From positions 558,001-622,000 of the forward strand of contig OX637803.1 of assembly GCA_951802425.1 (NCBI GenBank): DNA of 64,000 bases, in the 5' to 3' direction. Of this stretch, positions 22,771-33,177 are shown piece by piece (positions within the stretch are counted from its first letter, which is position 1; each line of letters starts with the position of its first letter). This DNA comes from Clavaria fumosa (taxonomy: Eukaryota; Basidiomycota; Agaricomycetes; Agaricales; Clavariaceae). The notes beneath the pieces were generated by a model. That model was given only the letters and a program-made list of their open reading frames with translations, was not told the DNA's origin and did not search any database. A program made the position numbers and the translations under genes.

Positions 22771-22774
22771 TCTA

Positions 22775-23075
22775 CTAAAGATGCAGACATAGACACAGAT
22801 GCAGATGTAGACATAAAGACTGTGGATGTAGATGTAAAGACATAGATGTAAAGATGTAGTCATAGACACAGACATAGACATAAAGGCACAGACATAGAGA
22901 CATACAGATGTAGAGATGTAGAGACATAAGATGTAGAGATGGAGAGATGTAGATGTAGAGACATAGAGATGTAAGACATAGAGATGTAGAGATGTAGACA
23001 TAGAGACATAGAGACATAGAGATGTAGAGAGTAGATGTAGAGACATATAGATGTTCGATGTAGAGATGTGGATGT
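22775..23075. repeat. Degenerate hexamer microsatellite
   Basis: About 300 bases of AGATGT and AGACAT hexamers in varying order, with occasional single-base slips. On the opposite strand it translates to a Ser/Leu/Tyr-rich string in all frames, which is an artefact of the repeat. Confidence 0.85.
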
Positions 23076-23427
23076 CAGGGGCAGGACATGTGATGGTTGG
23101 TTAGTGCATTCAACTGTGAGAGTGTGTGCTGGAGGTGCACTGCATGCTTCAGTGACGAAGTCCAAACATGAATTAACAACCCATTTACTGACAGGTAAGA
23201 GGAATTGGAAGGGGAAGGAATGACTCAGCTTAGAAGGTGTGACAGGTATCAGTCACGAGAGGCCGGCTATGGGAACGGTGATCTTCTTGTGCCTCAACTG
23301 CCTCGGAATAACACGCATCAACAGAGCACACGGTTTTTCGTTCGTTGTTATCGATAAGCACCGTGGCGTCCGTCTTAGATTTGCCAATCATCATCGACAA
23401 GTGCTATATAAACTCCTGTATCACAGT

Positions 23428-26400
23428 ATGCGCGAGACACTCAGCACTGCCCTAGCGAAGCTGAAGTTATCGTCGGGACCCCGCTCGATTGCCTTCGTCA
23501 GTCTCCAGAATGCTCTCAACCTGTTCAAGGAGGTCGCAGGCAGGACGGGAGTGCCAGGGCTTCAGGAAGGCATCAAGGGCTTCATAATCCTCCTTGATGC
23601 CGTTCAGGTGTGCAATTCATCTCATTTACCGGACTGTCGCACTACTCACCCATCCCACACCCAGAAAACCGCACGAAATGATGATGACTTGGTTTTGCTG
23701 GCCCAACATGTTCAGGACTTGAACGTCATGCTGAAGAGAGTATTGGATACCAATAAAGGTGTCTTGTCAGCAGCCATGGCTGACCGTATCAACTACCTGT
23801 CTGAGTAAGTTGCTATCTCCTGGTATGTGCTTGACTCATCTGGGATGGAAGATCATGGAAGTCCACGGGCGCCCAGGCCCAACACATGGTCACTCGGAAC
23901 TACGCCAAACGTGTCCTCACCCGCGATCAGGATGCTCCCGAGATTGCGGGTTACATCTCTGCTATCCAATGGTCCATTGAAAGTTTTCTGGTGGGTATAT
24001 GTCATACCATCTACACTCGGCAAATGAAGTTGTCTGTATGTCAGGTTGAAAGCACAATAGCTATTGAATTTGCCCTTGATGTAAGCTTATTGGCATCATG
24101 CCCGATAAATTCTCAAACCTAACTGTTTGGTGACTAGGAACATATTGGGTTCACAAGAAATGCCATGACCCGACTTGAGAGTCAGATGGAGAGAAATCAA
24201 CAGGGGATTGAAGTTTGTTTTGTTCTGTCGGAATTCCTTGTCCAGTTTCTGACCTAAATCATGTATCAGGAAATCAAAATGAAACTTGATGTTTATGGTA
24301 GTAGTTTTGTCCGGCTGTAGTACTTTACTGATGCTTACTTGTACAGGTGGTTTGAATCCTCCCTATGCAGTTATGGCTCATATCCATTACAAGGGGAAGC
24401 TAGTCCCTTGTCTCCCTGGAACCCGTGTCAAGGTCCTTGAAGAAGTATTCCGGTGGATTAGTTACACTGAGTGTGCCTGGGACCAGGAGGGTGTGCCTGT
24501 ACCCTCTCTGGGCCTTGGTAGACCTGCAGGAAGTCCATGCATATTTTGGATCAATGGCTTAGCTGGAAGTGGGAAGACAACAATTGCATTTACTTGTGCG
24601 GGGCATTGTCAGGAGAAAGGCATCCTGGCTGCAAACTTCTTTTGCTCCAGGTACAATGCTGACTGCAGTAACATCAAACTGGTATTCACTACCATTGCCT
24701 ATCAGATGGGAAAATTTTGCCCGGAGTTCAAAGTCATCCTTTCAAGTATTCTTGGGTCTGACCCAAGTATTGTCCACACTGATGTCTCCTATCAGCTGGA
24801 GAAGTTGATTGTGGAGCCATTGATTGCTGTCAGAAACAAGTTCCCTCCAAGTGTGGTTGTGATTGATGCATTGGATGAGTGCAAAGATGACAATGCCACA
24901 TCAACCATTTTGGCATCCTTGTCTCGACACATTGACAAGCTGTTCCCATTGCAATTTCTCATCACCAGTAGACCCATTCATAAAATCACTAGGGGTTTTC
25001 AAGATCCACATCTGAGCAATGCAACCAGGCATTTGATTCTTCATCAGGTTGACTTGGACATTGTTGAAAGTGATATTCAGACATATTTGGAATGGCATTT
25101 CAATGTGATCAAGGATCAATATGACCTTCCTTCTCCTTGGCCACCTTCTGCAGATATTGAAACCTTGACACATATGTCTTCAGGCCTCTTCATTTTTGCT
25201 GCCACTGCAGTAAGGTTCATTGGGATGGCTGATCCAGGTGATCCCATGGCACAATTGGAGGTACTTTTGCAAAAAAACCCTGTTGCTGGCACATCTCCAC
25301 AGCAGCATCTAGATCAGCTGTACTCTCAGGTGCTCAAAAGCACATTTCCAAATATTTCTGATCAACTTGCAGCCAAGTTGCGCTTGTTTCTTGGTGCTGT
25401 TGCCCTCCTCCAGGATCCCCTCCCATTAAATCAATTGGAGGATATGCTTGGCCACAAGACAAACCACTATCTTCAGCAATTACAGTCAATCATGATTGTC
25501 CCAGCAGACAGTGCTGGAGTTATTCAGTTAATCCACCCATCATTTTTTGACTTTATTGTGGACCACAACAGATGCCAGGAGGTGCAGGCACTGCAGTTCA
25601 GAGTCAACTCCCAAATGCAACACACCATTCTTGCCAAGAAGTGCTTGACTTTGATGACAAGGTTGAAAAGGGATATATGTGGCATAAGGGATCCTACAAA
25701 ATTCAACCATGAAGTGCCAGGTCTCTCAGAAAAGATATCAAAAAATGTCTCATGCAGCCTAGAGTATGCATGTAGACATTGGGGATTGCATCTTTGCAGT
25801 GGTTTGCTTTCAAGTGACCTATGGCAGCTTTTGAACAATTTTTGCTTGAAGTATTTGGTCAACTGGATTGAGGTCTGCAGTCTCCTTGGTTGTCTAAAAG
25901 ATGCAGTTCAGATGTTGGTGGCTGTGCAGAGATGCCTGAAGGTATGTGCATGGTTTGAAGCTCTGGGATAGGTAATGCTGACAAGTAATATTTTGCAGAT
26001 GAATAGCTCTAGAGATCCAGTTGTCTCAGCACTACTTTATGACAGTGAAAGAATGATTCAAGAGTTCTTTCCAGCACTTAGTGCATCTGCCTTGCAGGTG
26101 TATTTCACTGCACTGCCCTTCATGCCAGTAGGTACTGAACTTTACAAGACACATCATGACAAAATGGATGGACCAGGGTTGGTAAAGGGAGCATTGCAAA
26201 AACATTGGAGTGCATGTGTGCAGGTCATGGAGCACTCTGGTGCAGTGACATCAGTATCATTCTCTCCAGATGGTACTAGGATAGTCTCAGGGTCTGGTGA
26301 CAAGACTGTGAGAGTCTGGGATGCAGTCACTGGTGCTCATTTACAAACACTCAAGGGCCATTCTGCTTTTGTAAGATCAGTGTCATTCTCTCCAGATGGC

Positions 26401-26608
26401 ACAAGGATAGTCTCAGGGTCTGAAGACAAGACTCTGATACTGTGGGATGCAGTCACTGGTGCCCATTTGCAAACACTCAAGGGCCATTCTTCTGATATCA
26501 CATCAGTGTCATTCTCTCCAGATGGCACAAGGATAGTCTCAGGGTCTGAAGACAAGACTATGATACTGTGGGATGCAGTCATTGGTGCCAATTTGCAAAC
26601 ACTCAAGG
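23428..26608 (+). pseudogene. NACHT-WD40 receptor, 5' part (split by a retrotransposon)
   Basis: STAND-type receptor. The N-terminal helical region is spread over short exons from the ATG at 23428 (MRETLSTALAKLKL; LFKEVAGRTGVPGLQEG; later MTRLESQMERNQQGIEEIK). The main exon from about 24347 has the NACHT domain: Walker A GLAGSGKTT at about 24560 and Walker B VVVIDALDEC at about 24855, followed by LQFLITSRP and LSRHIDKLFP sensor-like blocks. A further intron (after RCLK, about 25940) leads to the WD40 exon. Three WD40 repeats of 42 aa (VSFSPDGTRIVSGS and LWDAVTGAHLQTLKGHS blocks) precede the break. At 26604-26608 the sequence CAAGG is followed by an LTR. In filamentous fungi such proteins (HET-E, HET-D) act in non-self recognition and programmed cell death. 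As assembled, this allele is interrupted. Confidence 0.85.
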
Positions 26609-26899
26609 TATCAGACTGGGTCTCACACAACTTAAGCGTAAGGTCATGACGACAATACTAAGATAAGGGGAAAAGAGTACAAAAAAGGAAAAGCGAAAGT
26701 ACTTATAGCGAACGCTTCGGCACTTGCTGGCGTTCCCACGCTCGGACCCTCGGATCACGTGATGCGCCCAGGCCCCAGGTCATGTGATCTTACATGATTA
26801 CATAATCCGACCCAGCCACAGGTCATGTGACCTTCCAACAACCCTCCCCAGTTTCTCCACAACTGCACTTTGGGATGGCTTACATAAGTGATCCTAACA
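26609..26899 (-). repeat. Element A 3' LTR
   Basis: 291-bp LTR, 5' TGTTAG to CTGATA 3' on the minus strand. It differs from the other A LTR at about three sites, including the CTGGCGTT versus CCGGCGTC stretch. Confidence 0.9.
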
Positions 26900-26910
26900 T
26901 CACCCCCCTC

Positions 26911-27561
26911 TTAAGGCTGGGCGTCCCGACCAGCTAGCTTGGCCTTGTCAGGGTGAGCAAGGAAGAAGTCCCGGAGAAGCAGTGCCACATTGGTGAGGTT
27001 CCGTCGTGGCTCCCAAGTGTTCTCCTCTACAGGGTATCCCAACCACTTCACCAGGTATCTCACTCCATGCCCCACCTTCTTAACATCAAGGATCGCCTCC
27101 ACATCATACTCCAGGTGGTCATCATCAATCGTAGGGGGCGGAGGGGGAGGCAGGTTCTGGGAAGGGAAGGAAGGGGGGTGGTATGGTGTCAACAGCAACT
27201 CATTGAAGACCCGATGGATGCGCCAGGCCCGAGGGAGCTTGAGGCGATACCCAGCAGGTCCCACCTTCTCCTCAACTGCAAAGGGGCCTGCTCTCTTGTT
27301 GTCAAGCTTTTTACAGGGCTGGTCCATCTTCAAGTTTCTAGTATCCAGCCAGACCAGATCTCCCTCAGAGTACTCCCGACTTGGGCGTTTCCCCTTATCA
27401 TAGCTCTTCTTCATGGCTGCCACTGCTTTCTCCATTGCCTCCTTGGCTGCTCTTCGGGACTCCGTGAGCTTAGCCATCCACTCATCCGCCGCCGGGTTCA
27501 CCTCAGAAGGTGGCCGGAGCCCCCCATTCCATGGGTGTCGTCCATAATCAAGGAAGAAAGG
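26911..27561 (-). pseudogene. Element A integrase C-terminus and chromodomain
   Basis: C-terminal part of the A integrase with a chromodomain (EYDVEAILDVKKVGHGVRY, LVKWLGYPVEENTWEPR). It is cut off from the rest of the gene by the insertion of element B at 27562, inside the segment reading GQTPFFLDYGRHPWNG in the intact copy. Confidence 0.85.
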
Positions 27562-27852
27562 TATCAGACTGGGTCTCACACAACTTAAGCGTAAGGTCAT
27601 GACGACAATACTAAGATAAGGGGAAAAGAGTACAAAAAAGGAAAAGCGAAAGTACTTATAGCGAACGCTTCGGCACTTGCCGACTTTCCCACGCTCGGAC
27701 CCTCGGATCACGTGATGCGCCCAGGCCCCAGGTCATGTGATCTTACATGATTACATAATCCGACCCAGCCACAGGTCATGTGACCTTCCAACAACCCTCC
27801 CCAGTTTCTCCACAACTGCACTTTGGGATGGCTTACATAAGCGATCCTAACA
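27562..27852 (-). repeat. Element B 3' LTR
   Basis: 291 bp, adjacent on its internal side to a polypurine tract; nearly identical to the other B LTR. Confidence 0.92.
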
Positions 27853-27866
27853 TCACCCCCCTCTTA
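27853..27866 (-). other. Element B polypurine tract
   Basis: On the minus strand AAGAGGGGGGTGA lies directly before the 3' LTR, the standard position for plus-strand priming in reverse transcription. Confidence 0.75.
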
Positions 27867-30800
27867 AGGCTGGGCGTCCCGACCAGCTAGCTTGGCCTTG
27901 TCGGGGTGAGCAAGGAAGAAGTCCCGGAGAAGCAGTGCCACATTGGTGAGGTTCCGTCGTGGCTCCCAAGTGTTCTCCTCTACAGGGTATCCCAACCACT
28001 TCACCAGGTATCTCACTCCACGCCCCACCTTCTTAACATCAAGGATCGCCTCCACATCATACTCCAGGTGGTCATCATCAATCGTAGGGGGCGGAGGGGG
28101 AGGCAGGTTCTGAGAAGGGAAGGAAGGGGGGTGGTATGGTGTCAACAGCAACTCATTGAAGACCCGATGGATGCGCCAGGCCCGAGGGAGCTTGAGGCGA
28201 TACCCAGCAGGTCCCACCTTCTCCTCAACTGCAAAGGGGCCTGCTCTCTTGTTGTCAAGCTTTTTACAGGGCCGGTCCATCTTCAAGTTTCTAGTATCCA
28301 GCCAGACCAGATCTCCCTCAGAGTACTCCCAACTTGGGCGTTTCCCCTTATCGTAGCTCTTCTTCATCGCTGCCACCGCTTTCTCCATTGCCTCCTTGGC
28401 TGCTCTTCGGGACTCTGTGAGCTTAGCCATCCACTTGTCCGCTGCCGGGTTCACCTCAGAAGGTGGCCGGAGCCCCCCATTCCATGGGTGTCGTCCATAA
28501 TCAAGGAAGAAAGGTGTCTGTCCTGTCGCTGAGTGCTCACGATTATTAAGAGCAAACTCCGCAGTGGACAACCATTCAGCCCAGTCATCCTGGAGATGGT
28601 CCACGTAAGCCCGGAGATAGATCTCCATCTCCTGGTTCGCCCGTTCCGTCTGTCCATCAGTCTGCGGATGAAAGGCAGTACTTGGATTTGCCTTTACCCG
28701 GATCATGGAGTAGAACTCCTTCATGAAGCGGGACACGAACTGGGACCCCCGGTCACTCACAACCTTGTGAGGGACTCCATGGTCACGAAACACTCGATCC
28801 CGGAGGAGACGCGCTGCTCCAAGTCCTGTGAGGTCGAGCCCGATCGCTTCGAGCAGTGTCCGTTTCGTGAATTTGTCGACAATAACAAGGATGGCATTAT
28901 GTCCACGGGAGAGGGGGAGGGGACCGACTATGTCCCATGAGATCACCGACCAGGGACCATCGGGCACCAGATGGGGGTGCAGTGGGGCAGCACGCTTGGT
29001 ACGGTCGGGCTTCGTCCGCTGGCATGTCTCACACCCCTGGGCATACCGATCCGCATCTTTTACCATGTCTGGCCACCAATAACCCTTCACTAGTGCCGCT
29101 CTCAACTTCCGGGGCCCAGGGTGTCCAGCAGCAGGGAGGTCATGCTCAAACTCGAGAACGGCCTCACGAGCTCCTAGGGGGACCCAAGTGACTATCCCCT
29201 TTCGCCAGAGTCCAGCACGATCTCATGTCCACTCATCATCAAGCTCCTCCGGCTTCTGTATGTGTACCGCACTATTTTTCTGGAGTAGCGTCTCCATTTC
29301 CGATGTGAATGACACACGGACTTCCGTTTCCGGGAAAACCTGCACCGGTGCATCCTCCTCCACCATCTCTCCATAGTCCGGTCTCCGGGAGAGTGCATCT
29401 GCCTTTGTATTTGACTTGCCAGTGCGATACTTTATCTCAAAGTCAAAGCACTGGAGCTCTCCCACCCAACGAACCTGCCTTGGCTTCAACTTCTGGGGCT
29501 TCCGGAAGTACTGGAGGTTTGCATGGTCCGTCCAGATCTCGATTGTCTCCTCTGCTCCAATGAGGTATGCTCGCCACTCGCGAAGTGCCCGAATCACAGC
29601 CAAGAACTCCTTGTCGTACACATCGTAGTTCTTCTCAGCTGCAGTGAGGGCCTTGGAGATATAGTCAACAACTCTCCAGGTTCCATCCGTCTGCTGCTGC
29701 GAGAGCACTCCACCAGTTGCCAGGTTGCTTGCATCTGTCTCTACCTTCCATCTCCCTTTGTCCTGAGGCAGAGCCAAGACCAGGGCTGATACAAGTGCCT
29801 GGTGGAGATCTCGGAAGGCTGCTTCCTCCTCCTCCTCCCATTTCCATGGAACATTCCCAGTCAGCCGGAAGAGTGGCTTTGCCCGGGCAGAAAGATTCGG
29901 GATGTGCCAGCGGAGGTAGTTCAGCATCCCATTGAACCTCTGGACATCCTTCACATTCTTAGGACGTGGCCAATCTCGGACTGCCGCACCCTTGGCCGGA
30001 TCATGCTCTAGTCTGTTGTGGGAGATCTTCATCCCCAGGAAGATGATCTCACTCTTCTCAAACTCGCATTTACTGAGTTTGAGACACAACCCATTCTCTC
30101 CAAACTTCCTCAAGACCCGATCCATCCAGTACCGGTGTGTAGCCAAGTCCTCTGCAAACACAATGACATCATCCACATAGGCCCTCACATGTCCTCCTGC
30201 AATCTCCTCCCTCAACACATGATTCATGAAGCGTTGGAAGGTAGCAGGGGCATTCTGCAGTCCAAACCACATGACGGCTGGTTCGAAGAGTCCACGGGGT
30301 GTCAGGAAGGCGCAGCGGTGCTGGTGCTCGGGCCAGACCTGCATAGATGGGAAACCTCCCTTTGCATCAATCTTAGAGTAGATCGACGCTCCTTTAAGCA
30401 CATCCACTGTGTCTCGGATGCGGGGGAGGGGGTACTTGTCCTTGATCAGGTGTGCATTCAGCCTCGAGTAGTCGATGATTGGCCGCAGTTTGTCCTTCTC
30501 ATGTTTGAAGAAGAAGGGGCTGGCATACGGGGATTTTGAGGGCCGGATTTGTCCAGAAGCAAGCTGCTCATCCACCCAACGGTTCATCTCCACCATCTCC
30601 TGCCGTGTCAAAGAATACAGCTTGGAGGAGAGGTGCTCAGGGTCCTTTTTGAACTCGATCTTAATATCGAAGTCTGGTCGGGAGCGGGGAAGTTCATCCC
30701 ACTTTGCTTCACTAAACACCAAAGGGTAGCGGCTGGGCCAATCGGGGGTAGGGCCAGAGTTGGGAAAACGGGTGTCCAGAATACTCGTGGATGCGAGGGT

Positions 30801-31328
30801 ACTCGTTTTCAGGGGTGCAGAGGCTCGAGGGGATGGGGAACACTGTGGGGGGCAGCGGGTAAGGCTCAGCTCTGCCTTCTGCCAGTCGATATCTGGGTTA
30901 TGCCGCTTGAGCCAGTCATGCCCAAGGATGACCTTGTGGGACTGGGTCTTTCCCAGCAGAAAGTGGATCCGCTCCTGGTGGTCACCAACTCTCACCAGCA
31001 CCTCTATCCCATACCGGACCTTTCCATTCCTGTTCTGTGTCCCATCCACATTATACATGGTGATTGGGTTCAGCAGGAGAGATGGCTCCAGTCCCACTCC
31101 TTTCGCCCACTCCAAATCCATGAAGCAGTTGGTGCACCCTGAGTCGACAAGGGCCTTCATTGTGGTCCCTTTGCCAGTGCTGAAAGCCTCCAAGTGCACC
31201 TGGATGGCTAGCTCTCGTGGCACATGTTTCCGCACTTCTGGCCGCACTCTGGTTAGGTGCTCTGCCAGTCTCACTTCCTCCTTCACCTCAGCCCCAATTC
31301 GGGTATGTCTCCGCTGCAAGATAGTATA
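27864..31328 (-). CDS. Element B Pol polyprotein (interrupted by TGA)
   Basis: Read in one frame from the codon after the gag stop. The aspartic protease has ALVDSGCTNCFMD. The reverse transcriptase has LRPIIDYSRLN, YSKIDAKGG, FGLQNAPATFQRFMN and the catalytic AYVDDVIVF. The RNase H has VETDASNLATGGVL and WTDHANLQYF. The integrase has an HHCC region, CETCQRTKPD, WDIVGPLP, SDRGSQFV and FHPQTDGQTERANQEME, giving the DDE triad. The C-terminus is a chromodomain (LVKWLGYPVEENTWEPR). A single TGA at 29223-29225 lies between RNase H and integrase; all else is open. Chromodomain integrases (chromoviruses) often target heterochromatin; here the target was a related copy. Confidence 0.88.
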
Positions 31329-32315
31329 TCAGGGTATACTTGCAGCAGGCACAGGGACGGAAAGGGGGCTGGCACACTTCTTCTCCCCAGTGGGAGTCCT
31401 CCTCTCTCTCTCACACAGCTCTATGCAGGCTCGGAGCCGTGCAATCTCTTTCTCATATCCCTCCGCCATTTGGGGGGCACATGGTGCTGCCTGGGTTTGG
31501 GCCCTTGGGACCTGCAGACGCATATCAGGCAGGGGGCAGAAACGGACAGCATGGCCAGTCTGGTGGCATCGGAAACAACATCTCTCATCAGCAGGGGCCC
31601 ATCCTCGGGCCATGGCCACATCTGGAGTACACAGCAGAGGGGTCACAAGAGGTCGCGAAACGGTCACGGCAGGTCGCGGTAGGGTCGTGGTGGGTCGCAC
31701 GGGGGTCACAGTGGGTCGCGGTGTCCATTCCGTGAGTATCCCATCCAGTCGCCTTTGCTGGGCATCAAGCCTCTCAGCCAGCACCTTCCATTCTCCATAT
31801 GTCTCTGGCATCGGGGAGACACCATAGATTCTCTCCACCAACCTCCTACTCAGGTTCAACTCCAGCCAATGGACTAGGATTCCTGAGTCCTTCTCTGCAC
31901 TCAACTTCGCCCGTCGGAACAGCATCTCGAATTTTGCGAAGAACTCTGGTGCTGTCATGGCACCCTGTTTCAGCCCTGCAATATCGGCAAGGGCAGTCGC
32001 ACGGTCATTTGGGTCATCGAATGCGCACTTCATCTCCTCCACAAACTCTGCCCAGGTTCTGGCCTCGCCACTACCCAGGATCTCTTCCGCCTTCATATTC
32101 GCCCACTCTGCAGCGAATCCTTCTCCAGTAATTTTGCTCAGAGCAAGAAGGACCTTCACCAGGTCCACAGCATAGACAGTCGGGTTCGCCATAAACAGGA
32201 GGCGAAGGGATCGGAGGAACGTACGGAAGTTCCTTTTCTGCCCATCAAAGGGGGCAACAGATAGGTCAAGCCTCATAGGTTGGGCTACAGGCGGGGCGAC
32301 ATGGTCTGCCATCAC
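31329..32315 (-). CDS. Element B Gag
   Basis: 328-aa capsid/nucleocapsid protein starting MMADHVAPPVAQ. It has a retrotransposon-type capsid region (WAEFVEEMKCAFDDPNDRAT, GLKQGAMTAPEFFAKFEML) and one zinc knuckle CFRCHQTGHAVRFC of the CX2CX4HX4C type near the C-terminus. It ends at a TGA, after which the same frame continues into pol, so Gag-Pol needs stop readthrough unless the TGA is a mutation. Confidence 0.88.
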   Translation of the reverse strand: MMADHVAPPVAQPMRLDLSVAPFDGQKRNFRTFLRSLRLLFMANPTVYAVDLVKVLLALSKITGEGFAAEWANMKAEEILGSGEARTWAEFVEEMKCAFDDPNDRATALADIAGLKQGAMTAPEFFAKFEMLFRRAKLSAEKDSGILVHWLELNLSRRLVERIYGVSPMPETYGEWKVLAERLDAQQRRLDGILTEWTPRPTVTPVRPTTTLPRPAVTVSRPLVTPLLCTPDVAMARGWAPADERCCFRCHQTGHAVRFCPLPDMRLQVPRAQTQAAPCAPQMAEGYEKEIARLRACIELCERERRTPTGEKKCASPLSVPVPAASIP

Positions 32316-32874
32316 AGGCCCCGGATGCTGTAAATAAAGTTCCAGGCCTTGGGCACTCAGGATTTCTTCGATCTCTTAACAGTCCTGTCCTCTTAGGCTG
32401 CTCTTCTGTGTACTTATGTACCTATAGAACTCTTATTCTATGAAACTTTTGTTAACGTGGGGCCCAAATGGTGTCCCAGGTGGTCGCTCCACAACTCCTA
32501 ATGAGTTGCCTGTGCGCCCTTCTGACAATGGTCACAGAGCAAGGGCCCTGTCCACTGGACCAGGAAACTACAGAAAGACTATGTAGGGGCCTTTCCTTGC
32601 CCTGTACACTACACGATTCACTGGTACGTAGCTGTAAAACAAGGTTCCGGGCCTTGGGCACTCGGTATCACTTGGGGAGGGTCACAGTTGACTTCCTCCT
32701 GGTCTGGTCATGTGTATCTACACACAGTAAAAATTTCGCGCGGTTCTGTTACACACCGCGGGCAGGGTAAAGGAGAAGAGGATGATAGGGGCTGAGCTGT
32801 GACAACGTGTCACAGTTTGAAATTAAGGGTCCAGGCTAGCCGGGTTAGGACACAGGGCTAGGGCGGACAGGCGG
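32316..32874 (-). other. Element B leader
   Basis: Non-coding region between primer-binding site and gag. It contains two imperfect copies of a CCTTGGGCACTC block about 300 bp apart (near 32345 and 32650). The leader of element A (34304-34862) is nearly identical. Confidence 0.5.
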
Positions 32875-32885
32875 ATCTTAGTATT
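32875..32885 (-). other. Primer-binding site, probable self-priming type
   Basis: Adjacent to the 5' LTR, the minus strand reads AATACTAAGAT. This is exactly complementary over 11 nt to ATCTTAGTATT inside the LTR (positions 32932-32942 on the plus strand). Such an arrangement is known from Tf1/sushi-type elements, whose transcript 5' end folds back to prime synthesis. No match to a tRNA 3' end (TGG start) is present. Confidence 0.7.
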
Positions 32886-32886
32886 A

Positions 32887-33177
32887 TATCAGACTGGGTC
32901 TCACACAACTTAAGCGTAAGGTCATGACGACAATACTAAGATAAGGGGAAAAGAGTACAAAAAAGGAAAAGCGAAAGTACTTATAGCAAACGCTTCGGCA
33001 CTTGCCGACTTTCCCACGCTCGGACCCTCGGATCACGTGATGCGCCCAGGCCCCAGGTCATGTGATCTTACATGATTACATAATCCGACCCAGCCACAGG
33101 TCATGTGACCTTCCAACAACCCTCCCCAGTTTCTCCACAACTGCACTTTGGGATGGCTTACATAAGCGATCCTAACA
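32887..33177 (-). repeat. Element B 5' LTR with promoter
   Basis: 291 bp. On the minus strand a TATAAG (32980-32985) lies about 40 bases upstream of ATCTTAGTATT, the start predicted by the self-priming model. A CACGTG-like TCACGTGATC and repeated CACATGACC boxes lie in U3. Confidence 0.85.

Larger units (their letters stand above)
27562..33177 (-). mobile_element. Element B: full-length chromodomain Ty3/gypsy retrotransposon
   Basis: 5616-bp element inserted in element A, with 5-bp target duplication AAAGG (27557-27561 and 33178-33182). It has two 291-bp LTRs (27562-27852 and 32887-33177) that differ at a single base (GCGAAC versus GCAAAC), so insertion is very recent. The order on the minus strand is 5' LTR, primer-binding site, leader, gag, protease-RT-RNase H-integrase-chromodomain, polypurine tract, 3' LTR. 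Gag and pol are in one frame but separated by TGA, and a second TGA interrupts pol. Confidence 0.92.

Noticed and set aside
22723..23165. Leu/Ser/Tyr-rich proteins on the minus strand
   Set aside because: Pure translation of a hexamer microsatellite.
26953..28532. Plus-strand open frames opposite the integrase genes
   Set aside because: Antisense shadows of conserved integrase sequence; they recur only because the elements are duplicated.
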